Positions 9,395 through 17,949 of a stretch of DNA of 64,000 bases are shown here, one piece after another. The position numbers were made by a program, and so were the translations under genes. Position 1 is the stretch's first letter. Each line of letters opens with the position of its first letter. The notes below the pieces were generated by a model. The model had not been told where the DNA came from. It did not search any database and worked only from the letters and a program-made list of their open reading frames with translations. The stretch comes from Flavobacteriaceae bacterium UBA6268 (lineage in GTDB: Bacteria > Bacteroidota > Bacteroidia > Flavobacteriales > Flavobacteriaceae): assembly GCA_002440705.1 (NCBI GenBank), contig DJVA01000064.1, positions 71,483 to 135,482 of the forward strand, written 5' to 3'.

Positions 9395-10110
9395 TCCTAG
9401 AGGTATGTGCCAATAGTTATGAAAGTGCCTTAGCTGCTGAAAAAGCAGGGGCACACCGAATTGAATTGTGTGCCGAACTTTCGGTGGGAGGGTTGACCCC
9501 ATCGTACGGACTTATTAAAAAAGTACTATCAAACCTCAACATCCCAACCTACGTTTTGATTCGCCCTCGATCGGGCAATTTTACTTATTCCAAAAGTGAA
9601 GTGGCGGTAATGCTTACCGACATTGCCCAATGCAAAAAATTAGGCGTTTCAGGGATTGTGGGCGGTGCATTGACGATCGATCAGAAAATCGATCAAACAA
9701 TCACCAAGCAATTGTTGATGGCTTCAGAAGGAATGGATTTTACCTTCCATCGCGCTTTTGACTGGACCCCCAATCCTAAAATTGCGCTGCAAACGCTTCG
9801 AGCATTGGGAGTGAAAAGAATCCTCTCGTCAGGGCAAGAACCTAGTGCCCTTGTGGGAATTTCCTTGCTCAAGGAGCTAAAAACCCTTTCCGAAGGAAGC
9901 CTTGAAATTATGCCAGGAGGTGGTGTCAATGTTTCGAACATCCAAACTTTCAAAGAAGCTGGATTTAAAGAGTTTCATGCATCGGCTTCCGAAAAAATCC
10001 AAAGCCTCAAAATAGCTCCCAAAATTCGCATCAACAATACAACGGAAGAAGGAGTTATTACCGTTTCTTCTGAAGAAAAAATACGGGAATTGTTAAAGAA
10101 ACTAGCGTAG
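9391..10110 (+). CDS. cutC: Copper homeostasis protein CutC family
   Basis: The 239-aa protein is a CutC-family TIM barrel. It begins MILEVCANSYESALAAEKAG, and the conserved AHRIELCAELSVGGLTPS block follows at about 21-38. Family members have been linked to copper tolerance, but the molecular function is uncertain. The start codon overlaps the hexosaminidase stop (ATGA), which suggests translational coupling and raises the possibility of a role in sugar metabolism rather than copper. The last 9 bases overlap the convergent YCII lipoprotein gene. Confidence 0.9.
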   Translation: MILEVCANSYESALAAEKAGAHRIELCAELSVGGLTPSYGLIKKVLSNLNIPTYVLIRPRSGNFTYSKSEVAVMLTDIAQCKKLGVSGIVGGALTIDQKIDQTITKQLLMASEGMDFTFHRAFDWTPNPKIALQTLRALGVKRILSSGQEPSALVGISLLKELKTLSEGSLEIMPGGGVNVSNIQTFKEAGFKEFHASASEKIQSLKIAPKIRINNTTEEGVITVSSEEKIRELLKKLA

Positions 10111-10617
10111 AGGAAACCCTTTGGCAGCCCACCAAGGGTGGATTTCAATCATCAAACGTCCAGCTTTCACCATGGGATCCATGTTGGCTAAACTATCGGC
10201 CATTTGCAGAGTAGGCACGTTGTAAATGGTGATACCACGAATCTCCCCATCATCCCCAAAAGGTCCCGAAATATCTGCAAAACCCTCTTCATACATCCTC
10301 CCAAGGTGAGCCATATGGAGTGCTTGAAGACTATCGGCTTCTTCCTTGCTTTGGGAGCGTTTGGGGCCCTTTTTGAGAAAGGCAATAAAATACTGTTGCA
10401 TCAGGACTGTGTCTCCCGTTTTTTGATTTACATAATCAAAAAGTTGAAATCCTTTTTCCGTAAGACTTGCCTTTATTTGTGCCGTTGATGGCCCTATTTT
10501 TTGGGGCAAGCTAGCTGTGGTCCCCGTATTTGCTTCTTCCGATGGGTTGTTTTTGCTGTTACAACTTCCAAAAGCTACGACCATTAAAAAGATTGAAAAG
10601 GCTGAGAATAACTTCAT
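10102..10617 (-). CDS. YCII-domain lipoprotein, function unknown
   Basis: The 171-aa product has a lipoprotein signal peptide (FGSC, Cys19), a low-complexity Ser/Thr/Asn linker, then a YciI-like ferredoxin-fold domain (about 70-165). This domain carries conserved HMAHLGRMYEEG and GPFGDDGEIRG segments and a C-terminal GRLMIEIHPWWAAKG. YCII domains are small and often bind or act on small molecules, but no activity can be assigned here. It lies one base downstream of the CYTH gene on the same strand, making a three-gene run VOC-CYTH-YCII. Its 3' end overlaps cutC by 9 bases in a convergent arrangement. Confidence 0.85.
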   Translation of the reverse strand: MKLFSAFSIFLMVVAFGSCNSKNNPSEEANTGTTASLPQKIGPSTAQIKASLTEKGFQLFDYVNQKTGDTVLMQQYFIAFLKKGPKRSQSKEEADSLQALHMAHLGRMYEEGFADISGPFGDDGEIRGITIYNVPTLQMADSLANMDPMVKAGRLMIEIHPWWAAKGFPLR

Positions 10618-10618
10618 T

Positions 10619-11086
10619 TTACCAAATATTAAAAGGGTTCTTACTTAATTGCGAATTATAATATTTATTTTGGCCCGTAACTTCTTCTCCAAGCCAATCA
10701 GGAGTATCAAATTTTTGCGTTACATCCTTCAATTCTACTTCCGCAAGGACCAATCCTTCATTAGCGCCCAAAAATTCGTCCACTTCAAAAATATGATTCC
10801 CAAACGGAATTTCATACCGTTGTTTTTCAATAATGCCCTCCTCACACAATTGCAACAATTGCTTTGCTTCATCCATCGAAATGGCTGTTTCCCATTCAAA
10901 GCGAGTAGTGCCATCCTCGGAGGATTTCCCTTTTACAGTAAGCATTCCCTGATTATCCTTGATACGTACCCGAACCGTTCTTTCAGGATCTAAATTCAAA
11001 AAGCCTTGCACAATATAGCCCTTTGACGTTGCATCATTTTTATAGGCTTCGGAAAGCACCAAAAATTTTCGTTCGATTTCGATCAT
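10619..11086 (-). CDS. CYTH-domain protein (triphosphatase-type)
   Basis: The 155-aa single-domain CYTH protein has the hallmark ExExK motif at residues 3-7 (EIERKF). The acidic and basic strands of the triphosphate tunnel (RTVRVRIKDNQGMLTVKG and VLAEVELKD) follow. Relatives of this size act as inorganic triphosphatases or have unknown substrates. I chose ATG 11084-11086, which overlaps the stop codon of the VOC gene (ATGA). An upstream in-frame start five codons earlier would put the ExExK motif further in. It is translationally coupled to the VOC gene. Confidence 0.9.
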   Translation of the reverse strand: MIEIERKFLVLSEAYKNDATSKGYIVQGFLNLDPERTVRVRIKDNQGMLTVKGKSSEDGTTRFEWETAISMDEAKQLLQLCEEGIIEKQRYEIPFGNHIFEVDEFLGANEGLVLAEVELKDVTQKFDTPDWLGEEVTGQNKYYNSQLSKNPFNIW

Positions 11087-11463
11087 TTGAACAACCGCCA
11101 CGGCGGACTTTTACGATTTTCTCCAGCATGGAAAAGAATGAGTTGGTTCCCATCGGGGTCTTTCAATCGGGCTTCGTCCCAGAGCCACGGCTGTGCTTCG
11201 GCTTCGGTTTCGAAAACGATCCCTTTTTCTTTTAATTCGGTAACCTTTTCAGCAACGTTAGCAACTTCAAAATAAACCCAAACACGTTCTCCAACTGTTT
11301 TGCTTTCCGTTTGATGAAGGGAAAACGTGTTATCCCCATCAGGACATTCAAAACGAGCGTAATAATCGTGGGTATGCACAATCAATCGCAGTCCCAACTG
11401 TTTGTAAAATTCAATGGCCCTTGAAATGTCCTTGCAAGGGACCGTTACCTGATTCAAGTTCAT
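11083..11463 (-). CDS. VOC-family (glyoxalase/dioxygenase fold) protein
   Basis: The 126-aa protein has a single vicinal-oxygen-chelate fold: a beta-alpha-beta-beta-beta module starting MNLNQVTVPCKDISRAIEFY, and a C-terminal KDPDGNQLILFHAG typical of glyoxalase/bleomycin-resistance proteins. Substrate and metal cannot be assigned. It is the first gene of a three-gene minus-strand unit with the CYTH and YCII proteins, and is divergent from dinB across 42 bp. Confidence 0.88.
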   Translation of the reverse strand: MNLNQVTVPCKDISRAIEFYKQLGLRLIVHTHDYYARFECPDGDNTFSLHQTESKTVGERVWVYFEVANVAEKVTELKEKGIVFETEAEAQPWLWDEARLKDPDGNQLILFHAGENRKSPPWRLFK

Positions 11464-11505
11464 TAAAACGCATTGCTTTTCACGAAGATATTATAATTTT
11501 ATGGG

Positions 11506-12615
11506 ATGGACTTCGGCTTTCCCATTAAGAAAATCATTCACGTGGACATGGACGCTTTTTATGCCTCTGTCGAACAACTGGACAACCCAGATTTGAAGGG
11601 AAAACCCATTGCCGTTGGGGGGAGTTCCAAACGCGGTGTGGTGAGTGCAGCAAGTTACGAGGCCCGAAAATTTGGGGTGCGCAGTGCTATGAGCGGTGTT
11701 TTGGCACGAAAACTTTGCCCCGAATTGATTTTTGTGCGCCCCCGCTTTGACCGGTATTCGGAAATCTCCAAAAAAATTAGGAAGATTTTTTTCGAATACA
11801 CCGATTTGGTGGAACCCCTGTCTTTGGACGAAGCCTATTTGGATGTCACTGAAAATAAAAAAGGGAACCCAAGCGCTACTTTAATTGCTGCGGATATTCG
11901 AAAAAAAATCAAGGAGAAAACAGGATTGAATGCTTCGGCCGGGATTTCCATCAACAAATTTATTGCAAAAGTAGCTAGCGATATCAACAAGCCCAACGGA
12001 CAAAAAACCGTCCCTCCTGAAGAGGTCATCGCTTTTCTGGAAACCTTGGACATTAAAAAATTTTACGGGGTAGGCAAGGTGATGAAAGAAAAAATGTATT
12101 TACATGGCATTTTCACCGGAAAAGACCTCAAGGAAAAATCGTTGGAATATCTTGAAGAACACTTTGGCAAGAGCGGGGCCTACTATTACTACATCGTTCG
12201 GGGGATTCAGCACAGCAAGGTAAAACCTTTTCACACCCGAAAATCCTTAGCTGCTGAAAGGACCTTTAATGAAAACATCACTTCGGAAATCTTTATGATG
12301 GAACGCTTGGAGGACATTGCTTCGGAAGTGGAACGCCGTCTCAAAAAAAGCAAGGTGGCGGGAAAAACCATCACCCTTAAAATCAAATACAGCGATTTTA
12401 CGTTGCAAACCCGAAGCAAGACCTTGCCGCTTTACATTGCGAGTAAGGAATTGATCCTTGAAAACGTTAAAGATTTGTTATTTCAATCGCCCATGAAAGA
12501 TTCGGTACGCTTGTTGGGTATTAGCATGTCGAACCTCAACAATGAGGAATCCAAAAAAGAATCCAAACCGCCTCCCGAGGCACACATCGAAGTACAACTT
12601 AAATTAGAATTTTAG
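11506..12615 (+). CDS. dinB: DNA polymerase IV (Y-family translesion polymerase)
   Basis: This 369-aa Y-family polymerase replicates across DNA lesions. Catalytic carboxylates are visible in HVDMDAFYASVEQ (Asp14, Asp16) and SLDEAYLDV (Asp108, Glu109). The finger region (GVVSAASYEARKFGVRSAMS), the HhH thumb (KKFYGVGKVMKEKM) and a little-finger domain (about 240-345) follow. The C-terminus lacks a recognisable beta-clamp-binding motif beyond its last residues LKLEF. The short intergenic region has TAATTTTA (11494-11501), a near match to the -7 box, exactly 4 nt before the ATG. I see no LexA-like operator. Confidence 0.95.
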   Translation: MDFGFPIKKIIHVDMDAFYASVEQLDNPDLKGKPIAVGGSSKRGVVSAASYEARKFGVRSAMSGVLARKLCPELIFVRPRFDRYSEISKKIRKIFFEYTDLVEPLSLDEAYLDVTENKKGNPSATLIAADIRKKIKEKTGLNASAGISINKFIAKVASDINKPNGQKTVPPEEVIAFLETLDIKKFYGVGKVMKEKMYLHGIFTGKDLKEKSLEYLEEHFGKSGAYYYYIVRGIQHSKVKPFHTRKSLAAERTFNENITSEIFMMERLEDIASEVERRLKKSKVAGKTITLKIKYSDFTLQTRSKTLPLYIASKELILENVKDLLFQSPMKDSVRLLGISMSNLNNEESKKESKPPPEAHIEVQLKLEF

Positions 12616-12672
12616 CCTGTGATGCAAGACTACGCTTTTCAAAATTGATTATTAACTTTAAATCTATCCATT

Positions 12673-13479
12673 ATGAAAAAAGTAGTTTTGTTACTCGCTT
12701 CCGTAGCGATTCCGTTTGCCCTCTTTTCCTGCAAAGAAGCTCCCTCAAATTCAGCTCCTCAAACTGAAACCCAGGTAGACAACAGTGAAATTCCCGAACA
12801 GACCCTTGCGATGAATGACCCCAACGTCATTTATACCGAAACTGGTGTCGAATACCGTTACGTCATTGCCCCAAGTGGATTGACTCTACGTGCCTACAAC
12901 AACCTGCAAAGTGAAAAACTCGGGAAAATGCCCTACGGTACCAAGGTAAAGGTATTGACTCCTGAAGGAAAAGTGACCATGACGGTTTCCGGAGTTGCGG
13001 GCGGTATGGACGAAGTGGAATTCAACCACAAAACCGGTTTTGCTTTCAACGGATTTCTTTCCAGATACTTCCCACCGGAACGGGACATTTCAGTGAAAGG
13101 CTATGCAAGTGAACTTCAGAAACAATTCCCTGAGGTGTTGTATTCCGAAAGTGTTAAAGGCTCTGCCAGTAAACCCATCAATATTGAAAGCTTAGTGCTT
13201 CCCAAAGCAACATGGAACGAAGCCTATACCATTGCACAGCGATTGTTCGATTTTCCAAGTGAGTTTGAATTCCCAAAACCCAAAGGAAAGGATGCCGAAA
13301 CCATTTTTGATGGAAAACCCAAAAAAGGAATATGGATTAGCCAACTGGAAGTATCGCGGAAGGACAACGAACTTCAAAAAATTGAATACGTGTATTCTTC
13401 AGAAAAATTCAACAGCAAGGTCACCGTTGAACAGGATGGAGACGCCATGAAACTTACCCGAACTGAGGAGGTTCGGTAA
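12673..13479 (+). CDS. SH3-domain lipoprotein, function unknown
   Basis: The 268-aa lipoprotein has Cys20 after the signal peptide (LFSC). A bacterial SH3-like region at about residues 60-135 contains the typical YVIAPSGLTLRAYNNLQSEK start, and the rest is unassigned. SH3b domains often bind cell-wall peptides. It is a stand-alone gene with a TAACTTTA element (12653-12660) 12 nt before its ATG, and a bidirectional terminator follows at once. Nothing nearby indicates a pathway. Confidence 0.8.
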   Translation: MKKVVLLLASVAIPFALFSCKEAPSNSAPQTETQVDNSEIPEQTLAMNDPNVIYTETGVEYRYVIAPSGLTLRAYNNLQSEKLGKMPYGTKVKVLTPEGKVTMTVSGVAGGMDEVEFNHKTGFAFNGFLSRYFPPERDISVKGYASELQKQFPEVLYSESVKGSASKPINIESLVLPKATWNEAYTIAQRLFDFPSEFEFPKPKGKDAETIFDGKPKKGIWISQLEVSRKDNELQKIEYVYSSEKFNSKVTVEQDGDAMKLTRTEEVR

Positions 13480-13485
13480 AAAAGG

Positions 13486-13510
13486 AAGCCGGGTTTTGCC
13501 CGGTTTTTTT
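13486..13510. terminator. Bidirectional intrinsic terminator between the SH3 lipoprotein gene and pyk
   Basis: A GC-rich stem (CCGGG 13489-13493 with CCCGG 13499-13503, extended by weaker pairs) is followed by seven T on the plus strand. On the minus strand it is preceded by A and followed by a T-rich tract, so it can stop both converging transcripts. It lies directly at the pyk stop codon. Confidence 0.85.
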
Positions 13511-14936
13511 ATGCCTGCGAAACCCGCAAGGTATTCACCATCCCTTTGTCTACAATAGGCATAGCCGCTAAGTTGATGAGGTAATCACCTTTCTCCACAA
13601 AGCCCTTTTCAAAAGCAATCCGGTTGACATCCTCCACGGTTTCGTCGGTACTTACATACTTGTCGTAATAAAAAGCCTTTACGCCCCAAAGCAAGCTAAG
13701 GCGCGACAAAATGCGACGGTTGGAGGTAAACACCAAAATGTGCGAATCGGGTCGCCAAGCCGATATTTGAAACGCTGTGTATCCACTATTCGTCAAGGTA
13801 CAGATGGCTTTGGCTTCAATCTCGTCGGCCATTTTTGCTGCGTGGTAGCATACCGATTTGGTGATGTAACGATTGGTACGCACATGCGGCGGGTTGTGGG
13901 GAACTCTGATCAGGTCACTATTTTCCACACGACTACAGATACTAGCCATACGCTGGATGACTTCCACCGGATATTTCCCAACGGAAGTTTCCCCAGAAAG
14001 CATCACGGCATCAGCCCCATCCATAACACTATTGGCCACATCGTTTACCTCGGCACGCGTAGGTGTAAGGGATGTAATCATGGTTTCCATCATTTGGGTT
14101 GCAATGATAATGGGAATTCGAGCCTTTTTGGCAATGAGCACCAATTCCTTTTGAATCAAGGGAACTTCTGCGGCAGGAACTTCCACTCCTAAATCGCCCC
14201 GAGCCACCATCAAGCCATCACAATAGGGAATGATTTTCTCGATGTTTTGCACCGCTTCGGGCTTTTCTATTTTGGCAATGATGGGAATCTTGTATTCACT
14301 GTGGGCTTCAATCAAAGCTTGTAATTCTTTTAAATCCTCCGCATGTCTTACAAACGAAAGTGCCATCCAATCTACCTCAAGTTCCACAGCAAAAATGGCG
14401 TCTTTCTTGTCTTTTGAAGTCAATGCAGGCAAGGAAATACTGGTATTGGGCAAGTTTACCCCTTTTTTGGAACGAAGGGGCCCACCTTGAATGACCTTTG
14501 TGGTGACCTTATCTTTACCATTGGTTTTGAGCACTTCAAATATCAATTTACCGTCGTCCAGCAGGATGCGCTCCCCCGCTTTTACATCGGCAGGAAACTG
14601 CTCGTAGTTCATGAAAACTTTGGTATGGGAGCCTTCAAACTCTTGCCCCGTACAAAAATCGATTTGATCGCCTGGGTGAACGACCACTTCTTCTTTCATG
14701 GTTCCTACACGCAGTTTGGGGCCCTGTAAATCGGCCAGGATGGCACTACTGGTTCCCAGCTCTTCGTCTAGATTACGGATCATTTTTACCCGTTCCCTTA
14801 CTTCCTCGTAGTCGGCATGGGAAAAATTGATCCTGAAAACGTTTGCCCCTTCCAAAATCATGGCTTTGAGCACTTTTTTATCGCTGGTTGCCGGTCCTAA
14901 TGTGGCAACAATTTTGGTTTTCTTCTGAATGGGCAT
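13509..14936 (-). CDS. pyk: Pyruvate kinase
   Basis: This enzyme converts phosphoenolpyruvate and ADP to pyruvate and ATP in glycolysis. The 475-aa length is normal. N-terminal KTKIVATLGPATSD, the IIAKIEKPEAVQNI substrate segment, the MVARGDLGVEVP motif and the ATQMMETM...PTRAEVNDVANSVMDGADAVMLSGETSVGKYPVE block are all present, so it should be active. The start codon overlaps the stop of the upstream IPExxxVDY gene by one base (TAATG). It is the last gene of the acpP-fabF-rnc-IPExxxVDY-pyk run. Confidence 0.97.
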   Translation of the reverse strand: MPIQKKTKIVATLGPATSDKKVLKAMILEGANVFRINFSHADYEEVRERVKMIRNLDEELGTSSAILADLQGPKLRVGTMKEEVVVHPGDQIDFCTGQEFEGSHTKVFMNYEQFPADVKAGERILLDDGKLIFEVLKTNGKDKVTTKVIQGGPLRSKKGVNLPNTSISLPALTSKDKKDAIFAVELEVDWMALSFVRHAEDLKELQALIEAHSEYKIPIIAKIEKPEAVQNIEKIIPYCDGLMVARGDLGVEVPAAEVPLIQKELVLIAKKARIPIIIATQMMETMITSLTPTRAEVNDVANSVMDGADAVMLSGETSVGKYPVEVIQRMASICSRVENSDLIRVPHNPPHVRTNRYITKSVCYHAAKMADEIEAKAICTLTNSGYTAFQISAWRPDSHILVFTSNRRILSRLSLLWGVKAFYYDKYVSTDETVEDVNRIAFEKGFVEKGDYLINLAAMPIVDKGMVNTLRVSQA

Positions 14937-15427
14937 TAGTGGAATATTAGGTTTTTCTTGGATTTGATGTGTTCTGACTCTACAACATATGCCGAAATTA
15001 CTTCCTTGATTTCTTGTACTTGTGAAAGGGTTTTTCGGATGGGAGTATTTTCAAAATCGGTTTCTATTTTAATAAGATAATCAACTTTTTTGAATTCGGG
15101 CAACAAATAGGTGGTTACATTCTTCGTCGTAGTTTCCTCCGAAAAAAGCCCTGCAGCACTCCCCAGGTGGGCTTGCCTGGAGTGGCATTTGTTGCTTACC
15201 AAATAATACGTGCTGTAGAGTTGTTCATTTTCAAACCTAAAAATAGGAAAGGTCACCTCTAGGCCATCTTGGGTAAAATCCAAGTCCAGCCTCCTGCGTT
15301 GCAGCCTTAATTGTAGTTTATGGTTTAATAAAAATGCCATTTTGTAAGCCTCCTCGCTGCAATGAATGGCTATGAGGGAATAGTCCTCTTCTAGGTCATC
15401 ATCCAAAACCAGCTTATGATGTGCCAT
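14936..15427 (-). CDS. IPExxxVDY family protein
   Basis: The 163-aa Bacteroidota-specific protein is named for the motif seen here as LPEFKKVDYLI near residue 120. No function is established. I chose ATG 15425-15427 (MAHHKLVLDD), which matches the family start; a longer frame reaches back almost to rnc but adds 34 unlikely residues. It sits between rnc and pyk, as in many Flavobacteriia, and its stop overlaps the pyk start (TAATG). Confidence 0.85.
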   Translation of the reverse strand: MAHHKLVLDDDLEEDYSLIAIHCSEEAYKMAFLLNHKLQLRLQRRRLDLDFTQDGLEVTFPIFRFENEQLYSTYYLVSNKCHSRQAHLGSAAGLFSEETTTKNVTTYLLPEFKKVDYLIKIETDFENTPIRKTLSQVQEIKEVISAYVVESEHIKSKKNLIFH

Positions 15428-15531
15428 AACGTAAATTTGACTAAAAATAGTAATTGTTTTGTTGAAGTGGGGGCGGACGGGGTTATTTTTAGGTAAATGG
15501 ATTCCGAAATCGTTTTTGGAATGGAGCAAGC

Positions 15532-16269
15532 TCAGTGCCCCTGAATCTGCATGGATTTTTGAAGTTTGTAGAAAGCCCTTTTGGCCGCTCGTTCCTCGGC
15601 CTTTTTTTTGGAAGTGCCACGTGCCTTGGCTACGGTATCTTGCTCTAATTGAAGTTTTACCGCAAAATGCTTTAAAGGGTCTTTCCCATTGTCTTCATAA
15701 ACATTGAATTTGAAGGTTTTCTTGTTTTTTTGACACCATTCAATGAAAAGACTTTTGTAGCTAATGATTTTTCCCTCCAATTTTTGGATGTCCACATAGG
15801 GCTTAATGACTCTACGATGGATAAACTTTTCAACGTCTTTGTAGCCGCGGTCAAGGTATATTGCACCTATAAGTGCTTCGAATACATTCCCGTGAATGTT
15901 TTCGCCAAACTGTTGCGTAGGGACGGCCGTTTTTACCAAACTGATGAGATTGAGGTCTCTCCCCAACTCGTTGAGGTGTTCCCTGCTTACGACTTTGGAT
16001 CGCATTTTTGTGAGGTATCCTTCATTTCCGTGAGGAACCTTTTTAAACAAATGGGATGCAATGACCGACCCCAACATGGCATCCCCTAGAAACTCCAATC
16101 TTTCATAGTTCTTCTGGATTCCCTCAGCCGAATTCATGGAGCGGTGCGTAAAAGCTTCCTGGTAAAAAGAGAGCTCTTGGGGTTTGAACCCTAATATCTT
16201 CTTGACCGCATAATAAAATTCCTCTTCCTTTTCGTTTCGAGAGGAAAATATGTTTTTTAAGGATGCCAT
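15532..16269 (-). CDS. rnc: Ribonuclease III
   Basis: This double-strand-specific endoribonuclease matures rRNA and processes structured RNAs. It is 245 aa, with an RNase III catalytic domain whose signature is ERLEFLGDAMLG (about 56-67) and whose second acidic cluster is VFEALIGAIYLD (about 128-139). A dsRNA-binding domain (about 170-240) ends in a basic TSKKKAEERAAKRAF helix. It lies 7 bases downstream of fabF on the same strand, the usual linkage with fatty acid genes. Confidence 0.96.
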   Translation of the reverse strand: MASLKNIFSSRNEKEEEFYYAVKKILGFKPQELSFYQEAFTHRSMNSAEGIQKNYERLEFLGDAMLGSVIASHLFKKVPHGNEGYLTKMRSKVVSREHLNELGRDLNLISLVKTAVPTQQFGENIHGNVFEALIGAIYLDRGYKDVEKFIHRRVIKPYVDIQKLEGKIISYKSLFIEWCQKNKKTFKFNVYEDNGKDPLKHFAVKLQLEQDTVAKARGTSKKKAEERAAKRAFYKLQKSMQIQGH

Positions 16270-16276
16270 GAAATAA

Positions 16277-17530
16277 TTAGGCGTCTAATTTCTTGAAGAG
16301 GATACACGCATTATGGCCCCCAAAGCCAAATGTATTGCTCATGGCAACGTTAATGGTTTTTTTCTGCGCTTTATTTAAAGTAAGGTTTAATGAGGGATCA
16401 ATGGTTTCATCAACCGTAGTGTGGTTGATGGTAGGTGGAACCAAACTGTGCTGCATGGCCAAGATTGAGGCAATCGCTTCTATAGCTCCTGCGGCTCCCA
16501 GTAAATGGCCCGTCATGGATTTAGTTGAGTTGATGTTAATGTCTGTAGCATGTTTGCCAAAAACATTGGAAATGGCCTTCAATTCGGCTACATCCCCTAA
16601 AGGAGTGGAAGTCCCGTGGGTATTGATGGCATCAACATCATCAGGATTCATCCCCGCATCCTTAAGGCAATTAATCATTACACGTTCTACCCCAATCCCA
16701 TCTGGATGGGGTGCTGTCATGTGATAGGCATCACTAGACATTCCTCCACCTACAACTTCAGCATAAATTTTGGCGCCGCGCTTCTTGGCGTGTTCATACT
16801 CCTCCAAGATAAGGGCTCCAGCACCTTCCCCTAATACAAATCCGTCGCGGGTAGCATCAAAAGGGCGGGACGCCGTTTCGGGGCTTTCATTACGAGTGGA
16901 GAGTGCGTGCATGGCATTAAAGCCGCCCATACCCGCTTGAGTCACTGCAGCTTCACTACCACCAGTTACGATGATATCGCAATGTCCAAGGCGAATGTAG
17001 TTTAAGGCATCAATAATGGCATTGGCAGAGGAGGCGCAAGCAGAGACCGTAGTATAGTTAGGTCCCATGAAGCCGTGCTTAATAGAGATATTGCCCGGAG
17101 CAATGTCTGCGATCATTTTAGGAATAAAGAAGGGGTTGAAACGTGGCGTTCCATCCCCTTGTGCAAAATTTATCACTTCATCTTGAAAGGTTTCCAGCCC
17201 GCCTATGCCAGCACCCCAGATGACCCCAACGCGGAATTTATCGATCTCGTTGAGATTGATATTGGCATCGGCGATGGCTTCATCAGAAGAAACCAAAGCA
17301 TATTGGGCAAAACGGTCTAGCTTTCGGGCTTCTTTCCTGTCAAAATAATTTATAGGATCATAATTTTTAAGCTCACAAGCGAATTTTGTTTTGAACTTTT
17401 CAGTATCAAAATAGGTAATAGGAGCACAGCCACTCTTTCCATTTTTTAGTCCATCCCAGTATTCCGGGACGTTGTTACCAATAGGAGTGAGTGCACCAAG
17501 ACCTGTTACAACAACTCGCTTCAATTCCAT
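16277..17530 (-). CDS. fabF: Beta-ketoacyl-ACP synthase II
   Basis: FabF is the condensing enzyme of fatty acid elongation: it joins malonyl-ACP to acyl-ACP. The 417-aa protein has the Cys-His-His triad: Cys165 (TVSACASSANAI), His305 (NTHGTSTPLGD) and His342 (STKSMTGHLLGAAGA). It lies 12 bases downstream of acpP, its protein substrate carrier, in one operon. Confidence 0.97.
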   Translation of the reverse strand: MELKRVVVTGLGALTPIGNNVPEYWDGLKNGKSGCAPITYFDTEKFKTKFACELKNYDPINYFDRKEARKLDRFAQYALVSSDEAIADANINLNEIDKFRVGVIWGAGIGGLETFQDEVINFAQGDGTPRFNPFFIPKMIADIAPGNISIKHGFMGPNYTTVSACASSANAIIDALNYIRLGHCDIIVTGGSEAAVTQAGMGGFNAMHALSTRNESPETASRPFDATRDGFVLGEGAGALILEEYEHAKKRGAKIYAEVVGGGMSSDAYHMTAPHPDGIGVERVMINCLKDAGMNPDDVDAINTHGTSTPLGDVAELKAISNVFGKHATDININSTKSMTGHLLGAAGAIEAIASILAMQHSLVPPTINHTTVDETIDPSLNLTLNKAQKKTINVAMSNTFGFGGHNACILFKKLDA

Positions 17531-17542
17531 ATGGAAGTAGGA

Positions 17543-17776
17543 TTATTTTGCTGCTTCGATGTAAGAAATGGCTTGTCCTACAGTAGCAATGTTTTCAGCT
17601 TGATCGTCTGGAATCTGAATGTCGAATTCTTTTTCAAATTCCATAATAAGCTCTACCGTATCCAAGGAGTCGGCCCCTAAGTCGTTTGTGAAACTAGCTT
17701 CGTTAACAACTTCGTTTTCGTCAACACCCAATTTGTCTACGATAATCGCTTTTACTCTTGATGCAATGTCTGACAT
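17543..17776 (-). CDS. acpP: Acyl carrier protein
   Basis: The 77-aa acidic carrier protein has the phosphopantetheine attachment serine at residue 37 in GADSLDTVEL. It carries growing acyl chains for FabF, FabH and other enzymes. It is the first gene of the acpP-fabF-rnc-IPExxxVDY-pyk run. A TATTTTTG box on the minus strand (17809-17816) lies inside one arm of an inverted repeat, listed separately. Confidence 0.97.
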   Translation of the reverse strand: MSDIASRVKAIIVDKLGVDENEVVNEASFTNDLGADSLDTVELIMEFEKEFDIQIPDDQAENIATVGQAISYIEAAK

Positions 17777-17804
17777 AATTCTTGATTTTAAGATTTAATT
17801 ACAA

Positions 17805-17848
17805 GGGGCAAAAATAAACTATTTTGAAATAAAACACCATTTTGCCCC
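17805..17848 (-). promoter_or_regulatory. acpP promoter region with inverted repeat
   Basis: A perfect 9-bp inverted repeat, GGGGCAAAA (17805-17813) and TTTTGCCCC (17840-17848), spans the acpP upstream region. The minus-strand -7 box TATTTTTG (17809-17816) is inside the proximal arm. No clear TTG -33 element is present at the right distance. The geometry suits an operator for a repressor, but this is inference. Confidence 0.45.
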
Positions 17849-17901
17849 AAAAATGTGAAACCAATTTAAGCAATTTTAGGCGAAGTAAAACCCTATTGCC
17901 T

Positions 17902-17909
17902 TACTTTTG
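17902..17909 (+). promoter_or_regulatory. Candidate -7 box for purN
   Basis: TACTTTTG matches the Bacteroidota TAnnTTTG element and lies 40 nt before the purN ATG. No TTG is found at the usual spacing upstream, so only half of the promoter is supported. Confidence 0.4.
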
Positions 17910-17949
17910 TTTTTTTATATTCTATAACTTTTAATTTTTCAAGGTTCCC

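Noticed and set aside
17805..17814. GGGGCAAAAA shared between the sRNAs and the acpP upstream region, considered as a base-pairing site
   Set aside because: A short, low-complexity match, and in acpP it covers the promoter rather than the mRNA leader.
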